A DNA stretch of 64,000 nucleotides from Vibrio ponticus (lineage in GTDB: Bacteria > Pseudomonadota > Gammaproteobacteria > Enterobacterales > Vibrionaceae): contig NZ_AP019657.1 in assembly GCF_009938225.1 (NCBI RefSeq), forward strand, positions 1,550,001 to 1,614,000, written 5' to 3'. The notes under the pieces are model-generated. The model made no database searches and was not told the DNA's origin. It worked only from the letters and a program-made list of their open reading frames with translations. Position 1 is the first letter of the stretch. Each line of letters starts with the position of its first letter. A program made the translations under genes and the position numbers. Shown here one piece after another: positions 1 through 10,290 of the stretch.

Positions 1-120
1 AAACATTTGCTGCTAACAACATAACAAAACTCTGTCATCAGTTTTTATTCTAAGTAGCGGGTTCTATTTTGGTTATGATACTCTTGCTTTTCCCAACACG
101 CTACGAAGTGAACGATCTCT

Positions 121-1503
121 TTGTCACAATTTAAACAAATGAATAACACGCAACCAAATAGCTTACAAATCAACCAGATTAAATACGCTTCTGATCTTGC
201 TCAGACTCTTTTTGCCCCGATTTCGGGACAAAACTGGGCGATGCTACTCCGCTCTGCCTCAAAGCAGCATGTCGATAGCCGATTTGATATTTTAGTTGCT
301 AAACCAGTTGTGACATTAGTGACTCATGGTGAACAAACGCTTGTTTGCGACCCTTCTGATAGCTATCAATCCGCGCAAGACCCGTTTGCTTTAATTGAGC
401 AGTTACAAAAGCAATATCTTGCCGACATCGCTTACGATGGGGACCTACCCTTCATTGGTGGCGCTTTGGGCTATTTTGCTTATGACTTAGGTCGTCGAGT
501 TGAAACCATGCCAACACTCGCTGAGCAAGATCTAACAACACCTGATATGGCGGTTGGTTTGTATGAATGGGCAGTTGTGATTGACCACCAGCAGCAGCAA
601 GCATGGGTTGTTGGACAAAATGTGGACCAGCATTGGCAGTGGTTGCAACAGCAGCAAGCGAGTGCAATGCCGCCATTCTCTCTCACCTCCGAGTGGCAGT
701 CGAACATGAGTGAAGCGCAATACCGAGACAAATTTACGCAAGTGCAAGAGTACTTACTCTCAGGTGATTGCTATCAAATCAACCTCGCTCAACGCTTTAC
801 CGCAGCTTACCAAGGCTCTGAATGGCAAGCCTATTGCCAACTTGAACAAGTCAATCAAGCGCCATTTTCTGCCTTTATTCGCACTGAACAAGGGGCGATT
901 TTAAGTGTTTCACCAGAGCGCTTTTTACAAGTGAACAATGGCGTAATTGAAACCAAACCAATCAAAGGCACTCGACCTCGTTTTGAGCAGCCCGAGCTGG
1001 ATTTAGCTTCCGCCAATGAACTGGCAAACGCAGAAAAAGATCAAGCTGAAAACTTAATGATCGTTGACTTATTGCGTAACGATGTTGGTCGCGTCGCCAA
1101 ACCAGGCACAGTCCATGTCCCTAAGCTATTCGATATTGAAAGCTTTCCTGCGGTGCACCATCTCGTGAGCACCATTAAAGCCGAACTAGATAGCGGCTAC
1201 CACGCGATCGACCTACTCAGAGCAAGTTTCCCTGGCGGTTCTATCACCGGTGCGCCAAAAGTACGTGCCATGGAAATCATTGAAGAACTGGAGCCACACC
1301 GACGCAACGCATACTGCGGCAGTATTGGTTACATCAGCCGCCACGGCAGAATGGACACCAGTATCACCATCCGCACTCTAGTCGCAGAAAACGGTCAATT
1401 ACACGTGTGGGCTGGCGGTGGCTTAGTCGCGGACAGCCAAGCTGCATCTGAGTACCAAGAAACGTTCGATAAGTTGAGCCGGATTTTACCGGTACTTTCT
1501 TAA
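121..1503 (+). CDS. pabB: Aminodeoxychorismate synthase component I
   Basis: With PabA, this enzyme converts chorismate and glutamine-derived ammonia to 4-amino-4-deoxychorismate in cytosolic folate synthesis. The C-terminal chorismate-binding domain carries SPERF and PIKGT; the lysine of PIKGT (about residue 282) is the nucleophile known from PabB enzymes. The end of the domain reads GGSITGAPK and later WAGGGLVADS, as in the TrpE/PabB family. The length of about 460 residues is normal. The start is uncertain: a TTG at 121 is used here, but an ATG at 139 in the same frame also fits, and neither has a strong ribosome site. TrpE is the main alternative, but the short N-terminal domain and PIKGT favour PabB. 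Confidence 0.9.
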   Translation: MSQFKQMNNTQPNSLQINQIKYASDLAQTLFAPISGQNWAMLLRSASKQHVDSRFDILVAKPVVTLVTHGEQTLVCDPSDSYQSAQDPFALIEQLQKQYLADIAYDGDLPFIGGALGYFAYDLGRRVETMPTLAEQDLTTPDMAVGLYEWAVVIDHQQQQAWVVGQNVDQHWQWLQQQQASAMPPFSLTSEWQSNMSEAQYRDKFTQVQEYLLSGDCYQINLAQRFTAAYQGSEWQAYCQLEQVNQAPFSAFIRTEQGAILSVSPERFLQVNNGVIETKPIKGTRPRFEQPELDLASANELANAEKDQAENLMIVDLLRNDVGRVAKPGTVHVPKLFDIESFPAVHHLVSTIKAELDSGYHAIDLLRASFPGGSITGAPKVRAMEIIEELEPHRRNAYCGSIGYISRHGRMDTSITIRTLVAENGQLHVWAGGGLVADSQAASEYQETFDKLSRILPVLS

Positions 1504-1762
1504 GGGGTTTGTTGTTTTAATAGTTTCGTTATTGTGGTTTGTCCCGCTTAAACCCAGCCCTATCATTCTCGCAGCAAATTGGAAAGGGCAGACTCCTTAA
1601 TGCACTAATAATGCCTGTCCTCATAAACAACTTAAGAATGACAGGCACCTCAAGATATCTAGTGCTCTTCAGAATAACCATGTTTAAGAAAACCAATTAA
1701 CGAAGCAAAAATACAGGATGTATTTTTAGGTTTTCGGTCTCGGGAAGACCTAAAACCGGCTG
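1504..1762. repeat. Repeat-rich gap left of the IS (repeat copy A)
   Basis: No gene is seen. Position 1629-1760 is the first copy of a 132-bp repeat that recurs without gaps at 3140-3271. It contains a short inverted repeat (AAATACA / TGTATTT) and a second one built from GGTTTT-GGTCT and AGACC-AAAACC. Upstream, TGCCTGTC and GACAGGCA form an 8-bp inverted pair (about 1611-1646). A 17-bp sequence at 1534-1550 is repeated inverted at 3374-3390 with one mismatch. The pattern suggests REP-like or old mobile-element debris; the family is not identified. Confidence 0.7.
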
Positions 1763-1829
1763 TGTAGTGGTTTAATGATCCCGGATACCAAATTAGGTGG
1801 TAAAGTCTCCACCATAAATGAGGTGTTCA

Positions 1830-2989
<1,160 letters not shown>

Positions 2990-2997
2990 CCACTACA

Positions 2998-3587
2998 TAA
3001 GCTATCTGTCCTAACAAGTATCACGATTAGCCAAAAAGAGAGATTTCCGCCTGCGCGGAAATGACAAGATTTGGGTTAGCACATGAAGTAGAGAGCTAAA
3101 TAGGAACGACGTTCCACGTAAAGAACTTAAGGGACAAAGAACTTAAGAAGGACAGACACCTCAAGATATCTAGTGCTCGTCTGAATAACCATGTTTAAGA
3201 AAACCAATTAACGAGGCAAAAATACAGGAAGTATTTTTAGGTTTTCGGTGTCGGGAACACCTAAAAACGGCCGAACAACATCGGCGAGACAAAAGCGCCT
3301 TTCTGATTACTCTTTGGCGCAGCAAAGAGTAATTGGACCGTTTTCATAAAAGGTAAGATTGATGACCAACGACTAAGCGGGACATACCACCACTAGCTAA
3401 CCAAGAAGGAAACTTGAAACTATCCGCTATCGTGTCTGTCCCCACAAGAAGCTCTTAAGATAGCGACAAAGCTTTGAGCAAGACATACCACAACACTAAA
3501 ACTCAAAAACGATGGTAGTTAAAGCAAGATTCCCGACGACGTGAAAATAGCAAAGTGATCATTCAGAAAAATTTGTGCTCATGTAGA
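2998..3587. repeat. Repeat-rich gap right of the IS (repeat copy B and hairpins)
   Basis: About 590 bases with no gene that I can support. Contents: a short palindrome ATTTCCGC-CTGC-GCGGAAAT near 3044-3063, of a type common between Vibrio genes; repeat copy B at 3140-3271; a perfect 11-bp stem-loop at 3306-3333 (ATTACTCTTTG, six-base loop, CAAAGAGTAAT); and two related segments reading AAGCGGGACATACCAC (from 3375) and GCAAGACATACCAC (about 3478). Short GTGTCTGTCC-like words recur in both orientations. It looks like degraded mobile or REP-type DNA. Confidence 0.65.
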
Positions 3588-5285
3588 TCACACCCACTTC
3601 TCAATCATCGCTTTAAGATCCGCAGCAGTATAAGGCTTGGTTAAAATATCATCCATGCCGCTGGCGATACATTTATCGCGTTCTTCCAGAGTGGTGCCAG
3701 CCGTCAGTGCAACGATCGGTCGCGTGTATTTTTGCGCTCTCAAATGACTAGTGGCTTCGAAACCATCCATCTCTGGCATACGGCAATCCATAAAAATCAG
3801 ATCATAGTTGCCCTTCTTAACCGCACTAATCGCTTCAATCCCGTTCACAGCAGTATCAGGTACGATTGACAGTTTCTTAAGCATCTGATTAATGATGATT
3901 TGATTCATACGAATATCATCAACAACAAGAATAGATAGAGACTCAAGCGCCCTAATCTCTTGTTTATCAGTAGAACAATCAGGATTCTCTTTCATCGCGG
4001 CCTGTAGCGGTAAGCTAATAGAGAATTGACTGCCAATGCCCACATCACTCTCCAGAGCAATCGTTCCTTTCATCAACTCTACGAGGTTTTTACAAATTGC
4101 CAATCCAAGCCCTGTCCCTTCGTAGGTTCGCTTGGCAGTTCGATCTGCTTGAACAAACGGGTCAAACAAGCGTTGTTGAGCGTCTTTACTGATCCCACAT
4201 CCGGTATCACGTACTGTTACATTAAGATTTTCACCATCCCAATGGGTCAGTACTTCAACCTTCCCGCTGGCGGTAAACTTAACCGCATTACCAATTAAGT
4301 TCGCTAAAATCTGGCTAATACGCTCAAAATCGCCAACGAAAGCTTCGGGTAATGGAGATTGCTCCTCAATGATAAAAGCTATCCGTTTTTCCTGAGCTTG
4401 CGGAGAAAATATACCATTGAGCATCGTCTTCATATCTTCCCAACTAAACTTACTTGGGAATAGCTCCATCATACCAGCACTGATCTTACTAAAATCAAGC
4501 AAGTCATTAATGATATGGCGAAGTAAATCACCAGAGTGTGTCAGATTACTCAGCATCGATTGCTGTTCGTTATTAAGAGGAGTATCAGCAAGCAGTTCAG
4601 CACTACCAAGCAGCCCATTTAAGGGGGTACGCAATTCATGGTTGATCATCGCGACAAACTCTTTGGTGGCTTTTTCCGACTCTTCTGCTCGTTTTCTTGC
4701 TGCTTGGGTTTTCGTGATCATAAGTTGGCGGCTAATCGCACTACAAATAAGTTCAACCACTAATGCCATCTGATTTTGCACAAATTCATTATCAATTTCG
4801 TTTTTCTCGACTTCGATACCCAACTCCCCCACGACTCCTTGCTCAATGACTACAGGTAGACGCAGTAGACTCTCATGCCAACAAGCGGAAGGATTTAGTT
4901 GGATTGTTGAGAAATTACGAAGTTTTCCGAAATGGCATGACAAGACTGAGGGCATAAGATCAGCTTTGAGGTAAAGACTGGCAGAGGCGACCAGTGAACA
5001 AGCGTTGATCCGCTCAATAAAACTCGAAAGCAAACCATCATCCAAGGTGCGACTGAGAAACGAACGCCCAAAGTGAATGAGGGATTGGCTTATATAGCCC
5101 TCCAATTCTAATTTTTGAAGGCCCTTTAAATTTTGACTCTCCAGCTGTTTGAGAACCAACTTAAGCTGCTGATTCGCTTCGTAAAGCTCTAAGCTTTTTT
5201 GCTCAAGTAAAATCTCAGCTTGCTTACGTGAAGCTTTCTCTCGGGCAATTTTCCGCTCTAATGCACTCGTCATCGTACTTCTCAA
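3588..5285 (-). CDS. Hybrid sensor histidine kinase paired with H-NOX (HqsK/HnoK-like)
   Basis: Soluble hybrid kinase predicted to be controlled by the H-NOX protein encoded just upstream. Domains: N-terminal coiled coil (about 10-60), a GAF-like region (about 60-190), HisKA with NHELRTPLNG (phosphorylated His216), HATPase_c with N, G1 and G2 boxes (DTGCGIS, GTGLGLAICKNL), and a C-terminal receiver with Asp500 in FMDCRMPEMDG and TKP near the end. No membrane segment is seen. In V. harveyi and V. fischeri, homologous pairs pass NO information to LuxU or related phosphotransfer proteins; that this protein does the same is inference. It lies 14 bases after the H-NOX gene on the same strand, so they form an operon. 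Confidence 0.88.
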   Translation of the reverse strand: MRSTMTSALERKIAREKASRKQAEILLEQKSLELYEANQQLKLVLKQLESQNLKGLQKLELEGYISQSLIHFGRSFLSRTLDDGLLSSFIERINACSLVASASLYLKADLMPSVLSCHFGKLRNFSTIQLNPSACWHESLLRLPVVIEQGVVGELGIEVEKNEIDNEFVQNQMALVVELICSAISRQLMITKTQAARKRAEESEKATKEFVAMINHELRTPLNGLLGSAELLADTPLNNEQQSMLSNLTHSGDLLRHIINDLLDFSKISAGMMELFPSKFSWEDMKTMLNGIFSPQAQEKRIAFIIEEQSPLPEAFVGDFERISQILANLIGNAVKFTASGKVEVLTHWDGENLNVTVRDTGCGISKDAQQRLFDPFVQADRTAKRTYEGTGLGLAICKNLVELMKGTIALESDVGIGSQFSISLPLQAAMKENPDCSTDKQEIRALESLSILVVDDIRMNQIIINQMLKKLSIVPDTAVNGIEAISAVKKGNYDLIFMDCRMPEMDGFEATSHLRAQKYTRPIVALTAGTTLEERDKCIASGMDDILTKPYTAADLKAMIEKWV

Positions 5286-5299
5286 CCAATCCGTGACTA

Positions 5300-5845
5300 C
5301 TAACTCATTAAGGTCAGGTTAAATCGAACATGACTATTGTCTGGGGATTTTTCATTCATAGAAATGTTGAGGTCTTCGTTAAAATGCTCGGCACACCCCT
5401 TTACCAGCCCCAAGCAAACATGAGACATACAGCGCGCGCTTTTGTAGTCAAAAACCAATTCAGTTTCACTTTCGGAAATAAACTCAAACTTAGGCGGGTT
5501 TGCATCGGGATAGAGCTTCTTCACTTCGATATGGATGTAATCTTCAACCAACCGAACAAATTGAAAGCTGTTCTTGCATTCTCCTAAGCTTGCAGACTTA
5601 GGTAGTGTCGCATAAAGGTTATTAAACACTGTCTGACCGAACACTTCTTGCAACGTCTCGGCAGGCAATTCGGTAATTTGGCTGAGTTTCATGATTAGCT
5701 TAACGAGATCACGATGGTCATAACTACCAACTGAAGTATAAATGCCTTCATCTCCCGCTTGCTCCAACACTTGATCTAACACTTCTAAACCAAACTTATC
5801 TTCAACAAGATCCATAAACTCCGTGAAAATGATTCCTTTCATCAC
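5300..5845 (-). CDS. H-NOX haem nitric-oxide/oxygen binding protein
   Basis: A 181-residue haem NO-binding (HNOB) protein. The proximal haem ligand is His105 in EDYIHIEVKKLYPDA, followed by the conserved proline region NPPKF and the porphyrin-propionate motif YxSxR (YKSAR, 134-138). Facultative anaerobes use such proteins as NO-selective cytosolic sensors that inhibit a partner kinase. The partner is encoded immediately downstream. The start could be the first ATG (5845) or the second (5842, giving MKGII, the usual family start); AAAAAGGG lies upstream. The promoter region is AT-rich. Confidence 0.93.
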   Translation of the reverse strand: MMKGIIFTEFMDLVEDKFGLEVLDQVLEQAGDEGIYTSVGSYDHRDLVKLIMKLSQITELPAETLQEVFGQTVFNNLYATLPKSASLGECKNSFQFVRLVEDYIHIEVKKLYPDANPPKFEFISESETELVFDYKSARCMSHVCLGLVKGCAEHFNEDLNISMNEKSPDNSHVRFNLTLMS

Positions 5846-5995
5846 TCAGCCCTTTTTATGATATATGTATTATTAGATATGCATCTATGTTGCCAAGTAA
5901 AGTCACCAAACACACGACAACGCTTGCAAAGCTATGCTTATAGACAAAAGCATGAGTCATAAAATTGGCTTTTTCAAATAGATAGAGGAGGATTT

Positions 5996-6601
5996 GTGCT
6001 ATTACCAACAAGTCGTTTCAGCTTAATTCAGCAATTCCAAACCAAACAACCCGTTGCCTACCATGGCGAATCTCTCAAGCGCTTAGATTTTTTAAAAGAC
6101 CAGCCATTACGTAAAGCGGCAGTATTAATTGGTTTTGTTGAGCGAAAACAAGGCTTACATGTGCTATTTACTAAACGAGCAAGCCATTTAAAACACCATC
6201 CGGGGCAAGTCAGTTTTCCCGGAGGCAAACAAGAAAGCTCCGATATCACTTTAGCTCACACCGCTTTACGTGAGACTGAAGAAGAGATTGGTATTTTTGA
6301 GCATCAAATTGAAATTTTCGGTCAAATGGTGGAATTACCAACCATTAGCCGTTTTTCTGTCACTCCCTACCTGGCATTCATCCATCCGAACTATCAGACC
6401 ACCATCGACAAAAATGAAGTTGATGAGGTTTTTGAGGTGCCGGTTGAGGTTATTTTAGATCCACAACAACTTCAAAGTAGTACATTTTTTGTCAACCAAC
6501 AGACACACCGCGTATTCGGTATTAACTACGGTCGTCACTTCATTTGGGGGATGACAGCACAAATTATTCAAGCGCTACAAGCCCACCTAGTACAAAATTA
6601 A
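5996..6601 (+). CDS. nudL: NUDIX hydrolase, probable CoA pyrophosphatase
   Basis: Predicted to split coenzyme A to 3',5'-ADP and 4'-phosphopantetheine. The Nudix box runs from about residue 77 (GGKQESSD ... LRETEEEIGI), and the preceding LFTKRASHLKHHPGQVSFPG segment is the signature of the NudL/UPF0035 branch. The spacing of the box (GX5D rather than GX5E) is normal for this branch as I recall it. The start is GTG at 5996, supported by GAGGAGGA just upstream. It is followed by a 280-base gap before the serine genes, so it is probably a separate transcript. Confidence 0.88.
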   Translation: MLLPTSRFSLIQQFQTKQPVAYHGESLKRLDFLKDQPLRKAAVLIGFVERKQGLHVLFTKRASHLKHHPGQVSFPGGKQESSDITLAHTALRETEEEIGIFEHQIEIFGQMVELPTISRFSVTPYLAFIHPNYQTTIDKNEVDEVFEVPVEVILDPQQLQSSTFFVNQQTHRVFGINYGRHFIWGMTAQIIQALQAHLVQN

Positions 6602-6658
6602 TTCACTTCGCGAATTTTCTCTTTTTTTAGAATTTTATACGGTTTAAAAAGACCTTTT

Positions 6659-6674
6659 CGGCAAACGTTTGCTA
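6659..6674. promoter_or_regulatory. PurR/LacI-type palindromic operator candidate
   Basis: The perfect palindrome GCAAACGTTTGC at 6661-6672 matches the core of the PurR operator (ACGCAAACGTTTGCGT as recalled). It lies about 220 bases upstream of the serine transporter start and about 60 bases after the end of nudL. PurR control of serine and one-carbon supply would make sense, but another LacI-family repressor with the CG-centred half-site is equally possible. Confidence 0.45.
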
Positions 6675-6896
6675 TGGACAAAATAAATACAGGTTATCAA
6701 GTTGATTAGTTTTTCTAATCCGAGGCATTAAGATAAATCACGTGTAGCACGTCATTTTCGTGACAAAAAACTCCTTTTTGGAATATCATAAGCGCATCCC
6801 CATCATTTTATGATTTAGATCTAGTTTTTATGTAATTCTTTCTTGCAGAATTGCACCCGACTTATTTCCTGTTCCCAAAAAATGAGTATCCCAAAT

Positions 6897-8150
6897 ATGA
6901 ACTCTACTACTACTTCAGCTGCGGCTGAGAAATCGTCTAGTAAGTTTACTTACAAAGACTTCACTTGGTGTCTATCGCTATTCGGTACTGCTGTAGGTGC
7001 TGGTGTACTATTCCTTCCAATTAAAGCGGGTGCTGGCGGTTTCTGGCCTCTAGTTGCTCTTGCTCTAATTGCTGCACCAATGACTTGGTTTGCACACAAA
7101 TCTCTAGCTCGTTTCGTTCTTTCTGCAAAGAACCCAGAAGCGGACATCACTGACACAGTAGAAGAACACTTCGGTAAAACTGGCGCGAACCTAATCACTT
7201 TCGCTTACTTCTTCGCTATTTACCCTATCGTTCTTATTTACAGTGTAGGTATCACAAACACGGTTGACTCTTTCCTAGTTAACCAAATGGGTATGGAATC
7301 ACTTCCTCGTCCATTACTTTCTGGCGCACTTATCCTAGCGATGACAGCGGGTGTAATTTTCGGTAAAGAACTAATGCTGAAAGCAACTTCAGCAATGGTT
7401 TACCCTCTAGTATTCATCCTACTAGCGCTATCTGTATTCCTAATCCCTGACTGGAACACGTCAATGATTGAAGTAGCACCAGACTTCAGCACTATGCCTG
7501 TAGTTGTTTGGCTAGCAATTCCAATCATCGTATTCTCATTCAACCACAGCCCAGTTATCTCTCAGTTCTCTAAAGAACAACGCATGAACTTCGGTGACGA
7601 CGCAGTTAAGAAAACTGACGCTATCACTGGTGGTGCAGCGATGATGCTAATGGGCTTCGTTATGTTCTTCGTATTCTCTGTTGTACTGTCTCTATCTCCA
7701 GAGCAGTTAGCAATGGCACAAGAGCAAAACATCTCTGTACTATCTTACCTAGCAAACGTACACGACAACCCAATCATCTCTTACATGGGTCCTGTTGTTG
7801 CTTTCGCTGCGATTACTTCTAGCTACTTCGGCCACTTCCTAGGTGCTCACGAAGGTCTAGTAGGCCTAATCAAGTCTCGTTCTTCTACTCCTGTAAGCAA
7901 GATCGAGAAAGGCTCACTACTATTCATCGTTATCACTACTTGGATTGTTGCAATTGTTAACCCAAGCATCCTAGGCATGATTGAAACAATGGGCGCACCA
8001 ATGATTGCGGCTATCCTGTTCATCCTACCTGTATTCGCGATGCACAAAGTACCAGCAATGGCTAAGTACAAAACTTCAGCACCTGTACAGCTTTTCACAG
8101 TTATCTGTGGTCTTGCAGCGATTACTTCTGTAATCTACGGCGCTCTTTAA
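6897..8150 (+). CDS. sdaC: Serine (or serine/threonine) transporter, HAAAP family
   Basis: Inner-membrane amino-acid/proton symporter of the hydroxy/aromatic amino acid permease family. The family signature FGTAVGAGVLFLPIKAG occurs in the first membrane helix, and about eleven hydrophobic segments can be read. The L-serine dehydratase gene follows 93 bases downstream, so it most likely brings in serine for deamination to pyruvate. The start is uncertain: ATG at 6897 is chosen, with in-frame ATG at 6882 and a TTG at 6843 as alternatives; none has a clear ribosome site. Codon choice (CTA, ACT, GGT) is strongly biased, as in highly expressed genes. Confidence 0.88.
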   Translation: MNSTTTSAAAEKSSSKFTYKDFTWCLSLFGTAVGAGVLFLPIKAGAGGFWPLVALALIAAPMTWFAHKSLARFVLSAKNPEADITDTVEEHFGKTGANLITFAYFFAIYPIVLIYSVGITNTVDSFLVNQMGMESLPRPLLSGALILAMTAGVIFGKELMLKATSAMVYPLVFILLALSVFLIPDWNTSMIEVAPDFSTMPVVVWLAIPIIVFSFNHSPVISQFSKEQRMNFGDDAVKKTDAITGGAAMMLMGFVMFFVFSVVLSLSPEQLAMAQEQNISVLSYLANVHDNPIISYMGPVVAFAAITSSYFGHFLGAHEGLVGLIKSRSSTPVSKIEKGSLLFIVITTWIVAIVNPSILGMIETMGAPMIAAILFILPVFAMHKVPAMAKYKTSAPVQLFTVICGLAAITSVIYGAL

Positions 8151-8200
8151 TTACCAGCCCTAACAACTGGTAGCTAAAGCAAAAAAAGTATAACGAAATT

Positions 8201-8225
8201 AAGCCTCCCCTCAGATGGGAGGCTT
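8201..8225 (+). terminator. Intercistronic 9-bp hairpin between sdaC and sdaA
   Basis: AAGCCTCCC, loop CTCAGAT, GGGAGGCTT forms a perfect 9-bp stem ending 18 bases before the sdaA start. It is followed by ACTTATG, not a clean T-run, so it may act as a partial terminator, processing or attenuation site that sets the ratio of the two genes. Confidence 0.5.
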
Positions 8226-8243
8226 ACTTATGAGGTAATCGAT

Positions 8244-9605
8244 ATGATTAGTGTTTTTGACATCTATAAAATCGGCGTTGGTCCTTCTAGCTCACACACT
8301 GTTGGTCCAATGAAAGCGGGTAAAGAATTTATTGATGATCTTCGTTCAATGGGAAAATTGCGCGACATCACTAAAATCACCGTTGACGTTTATGGATCAC
8401 TATCACTGACAGGGAAAGGTCACCACACAGATATCGCAATCATCATGGGTCTTGCTGGCAATACCCCTGAAAAAGTAGATATCGACTCTATCCCGGGCTT
8501 TATTGCTCGCGTAGAAGAAACTGAGCGCCTTCCTGTTGGCATGCACTGTCACACAGTATCGTTCCCTAAAGATGGTGGTATGAACTTCCATACTACTAAC
8601 TTATCGCTACACGAAAACGGCATGCAAATCCACGCGTGGATTGATGACGAAGTAGCATACTCTAAGACTTATTACTCAATCGGTGGTGGTTTCATCGTCG
8701 ATGAAGAGAACTTCGGTAAAGAAGAAGAGAACCCAATCAAAGTTCCTTACACGTTCACTACTGCTGAAGAGCTAGTAAACCAGTGTAAAGAACACGGTCT
8801 TTCTATCAGTACCCTAGTAATGAAGAACCAAGCGGCTCTTCACTCTGATGAAGAGTCACGTACATACTTTGCGAACATTTGGAAAACAATGCGCGAAGGT
8901 ATGGATCGCGGTATGAATACTGAAGGTATTCTGCCTGGTCCACTACGTGTACCTCGTCGTGCAGCAGCACTTCGTCAACAGCTACTAACGTCAGAGAAAA
9001 CCTCTAACGATCCAATGGCAGTTGTAGACTGGGTAAACATGTTTGCTTTCGCTGTTAACGAAGAAAACGCTGCAGGCGGTCGTGTGGTAACGGCTCCAAC
9101 TAACGGTGCGTGTGGTATCATCCCTGCTGTTCTAGCGTACTACGACAAGTTCATCCAAACCGTAACTGAAAAAGATTACATCCGTTACTTCGCAGCTTCA
9201 GGCGCGATCGGCGGTCTTTACAAGCGTAACGCATCTATCTCTGGTGCTGAAGTAGGCTGTCAGGGCGAAGTTGGCGTGGCATGTTCTATGGCCGCTGCTG
9301 GTCTTGCTGAGCTTATGGGCGGTAGCCCAGAGCAAGTATGTATGGCTGCAGAAATCGCAATGGAACACAACCTAGGTCTAACTTGTGACCCAGTTGCTGG
9401 TCAGGTTCAAGTACCATGTATCGAGCGTAACGGTATTGCTGCAGTTAAAGCAATCAACTCAACGCGCATGGCACTTCGCCGTTCATCTGCACCAACTGTA
9501 TCTCTAGACAAAGTTATCGAAACAATGCTAGAAACAGGTAAAGACATGAACGCTAAATACCGTGAGACTTCTCAAGGTGGTCTAGCGATTAAAGTTATCT
9601 GCTAA
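8244..9605 (+). CDS. sdaA: L-serine ammonia-lyase (iron-sulfur, single chain)
   Basis: Deaminates L-serine to pyruvate and ammonia in the cytosol. The start [19 protein letters not shown] is typical of the family, with the SSSHT motif of the beta domain. The C-terminal alpha domain has cysteines for the 4Fe-4S cluster ([35 protein letters not shown]). The length of 453 residues matches the one-polypeptide enterobacterial type. The start ATG at 8244 follows TGAGGTAATCGAT. It sits downstream of the transporter gene with a hairpin between, and a strong terminator follows. Confidence 0.95.
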   Translation: MISVFDIYKIGVGPSSSHTVGPMKAGKEFIDDLRSMGKLRDITKITVDVYGSLSLTGKGHHTDIAIIMGLAGNTPEKVDIDSIPGFIARVEETERLPVGMHCHTVSFPKDGGMNFHTTNLSLHENGMQIHAWIDDEVAYSKTYYSIGGGFIVDEENFGKEEENPIKVPYTFTTAEELVNQCKEHGLSISTLVMKNQAALHSDEESRTYFANIWKTMREGMDRGMNTEGILPGPLRVPRRAAALRQQLLTSEKTSNDPMAVVDWVNMFAFAVNEENAAGGRVVTAPTNGACGIIPAVLAYYDKFIQTVTEKDYIRYFAASGAIGGLYKRNASISGAEVGCQGEVGVACSMAAAGLAELMGGSPEQVCMAAEIAMEHNLGLTCDPVAGQVQVPCIERNGIAAVKAINSTRMALRRSSAPTVSLDKVIETMLETGKDMNAKYRETSQGGLAIKVIC

Positions 9606-9669
9606 CTTTAAAGTGATCTTTAGTCAAAATATCAATCAACACCTATTGTATTGATAAAGTTGACGATAC

Positions 9670-9698
9670 AATGGCGACTTTTCAGGTCGCCATTTTTG
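9670..9698 (+). terminator. Rho-independent terminator after sdaA
   Basis: AATGGCGAC, seven-base loop, GTCGCCATT and then TTTG: a 9-bp stem with a U-tract ending the serine operon. Confidence 0.85.
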
Positions 9699-9769
9699 TA
9701 GCTGCAATTTCCCGTCGCTCTGCAAAACTTTCAGGTATCCAGCAAACTTCGTTATATAAATGAGGCCAT

Positions 9770-10234
9770 ATGATTGCAATCAAACCAGCCAAGTTAAAGG
9801 ACTTTGCCAGTTTAATGCAGCTAGAAGTGTTCCCTGAACAAAAAGCACTTCACCTACCCTTTGAACAGATCTATCACAATCGCTCTAAGTATGAAGTCAT
9901 CCTGACGCTTTATGCGGAACATCACCCTGTGGGCTATATGGTGGTGGACAAATCATTTTCTCACTATGCCACTTTTTCACGTCGACATGAGCTTGGCTTA
10001 AAATACATCGTGTTAGACAAACATCATCAAAAACAAGGTCATGGGCGCGAAGCCATCAACAAATTACTTGTTTACGCTAATGCCATAGATTCAAGTAGCG
10101 ACTCAATCTGTGTGACCTTACCTGCTAACGACACCGCGTCTCAGCAATTTTTCACAACGTTGGGGTTTAGTGAAGAAGCGAAACTGTTCTTTGGTAAAAA
10201 CGGAAAAGAGCGCATCATGCGCCACAAGCTATAG
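9770..10234 (+). CDS. GNAT-family N-acetyltransferase
   Basis: A 154-residue protein with the GNAT fold. The central segment LGLKYIVLDKHHQKQGHGREAI carries the acetyl-CoA pyrophosphate-binding motif (Q/RxxGxG/A, here QKQGHG), followed by a helix and the final strand (FFTTLGFSEEAK). The substrate cannot be read from the sequence. It stands alone between the sdaA terminator and the convergent queD; the start ATG at 9770 follows TGAGGCCAT. Confidence 0.8.
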   Translation: MIAIKPAKLKDFASLMQLEVFPEQKALHLPFEQIYHNRSKYEVILTLYAEHHPVGYMVVDKSFSHYATFSRRHELGLKYIVLDKHHQKQGHGREAINKLLVYANAIDSSSDSICVTLPANDTASQQFFTTLGFSEEAKLFFGKNGKERIMRHKL

Positions 10235-10236
10235 AC

Positions 10237-10260
10237 AGCGAGTTCAATTTACAACTCGCT
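10237..10260. terminator. Hairpin between convergent GNAT and queD genes
   Basis: AGCGAGTT, eight-base loop, AACTCGCT, with outer ATAG/CTAT pairs. No long T-run on either strand. It probably serves as a weak shared terminator. Confidence 0.55.
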
Positions 10261-10290
10261 ATCTATAAGGCTTAGGAGTGTTTCGATAGG

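Noticed and set aside
452..747. Several small open frames opposite and within pabB
   Set aside because: They overlap a clear enzyme gene and their translations are Gln/Leu/Cys-rich shadows.
5846..5880. Possible NsrR-type operator upstream of H-NOX
   Set aside because: On the minus strand AGATGCAT and ATACATAT flank an eight-base spacer, whereas NsrR sites as recalled have a shorter spacer; the match is too weak.
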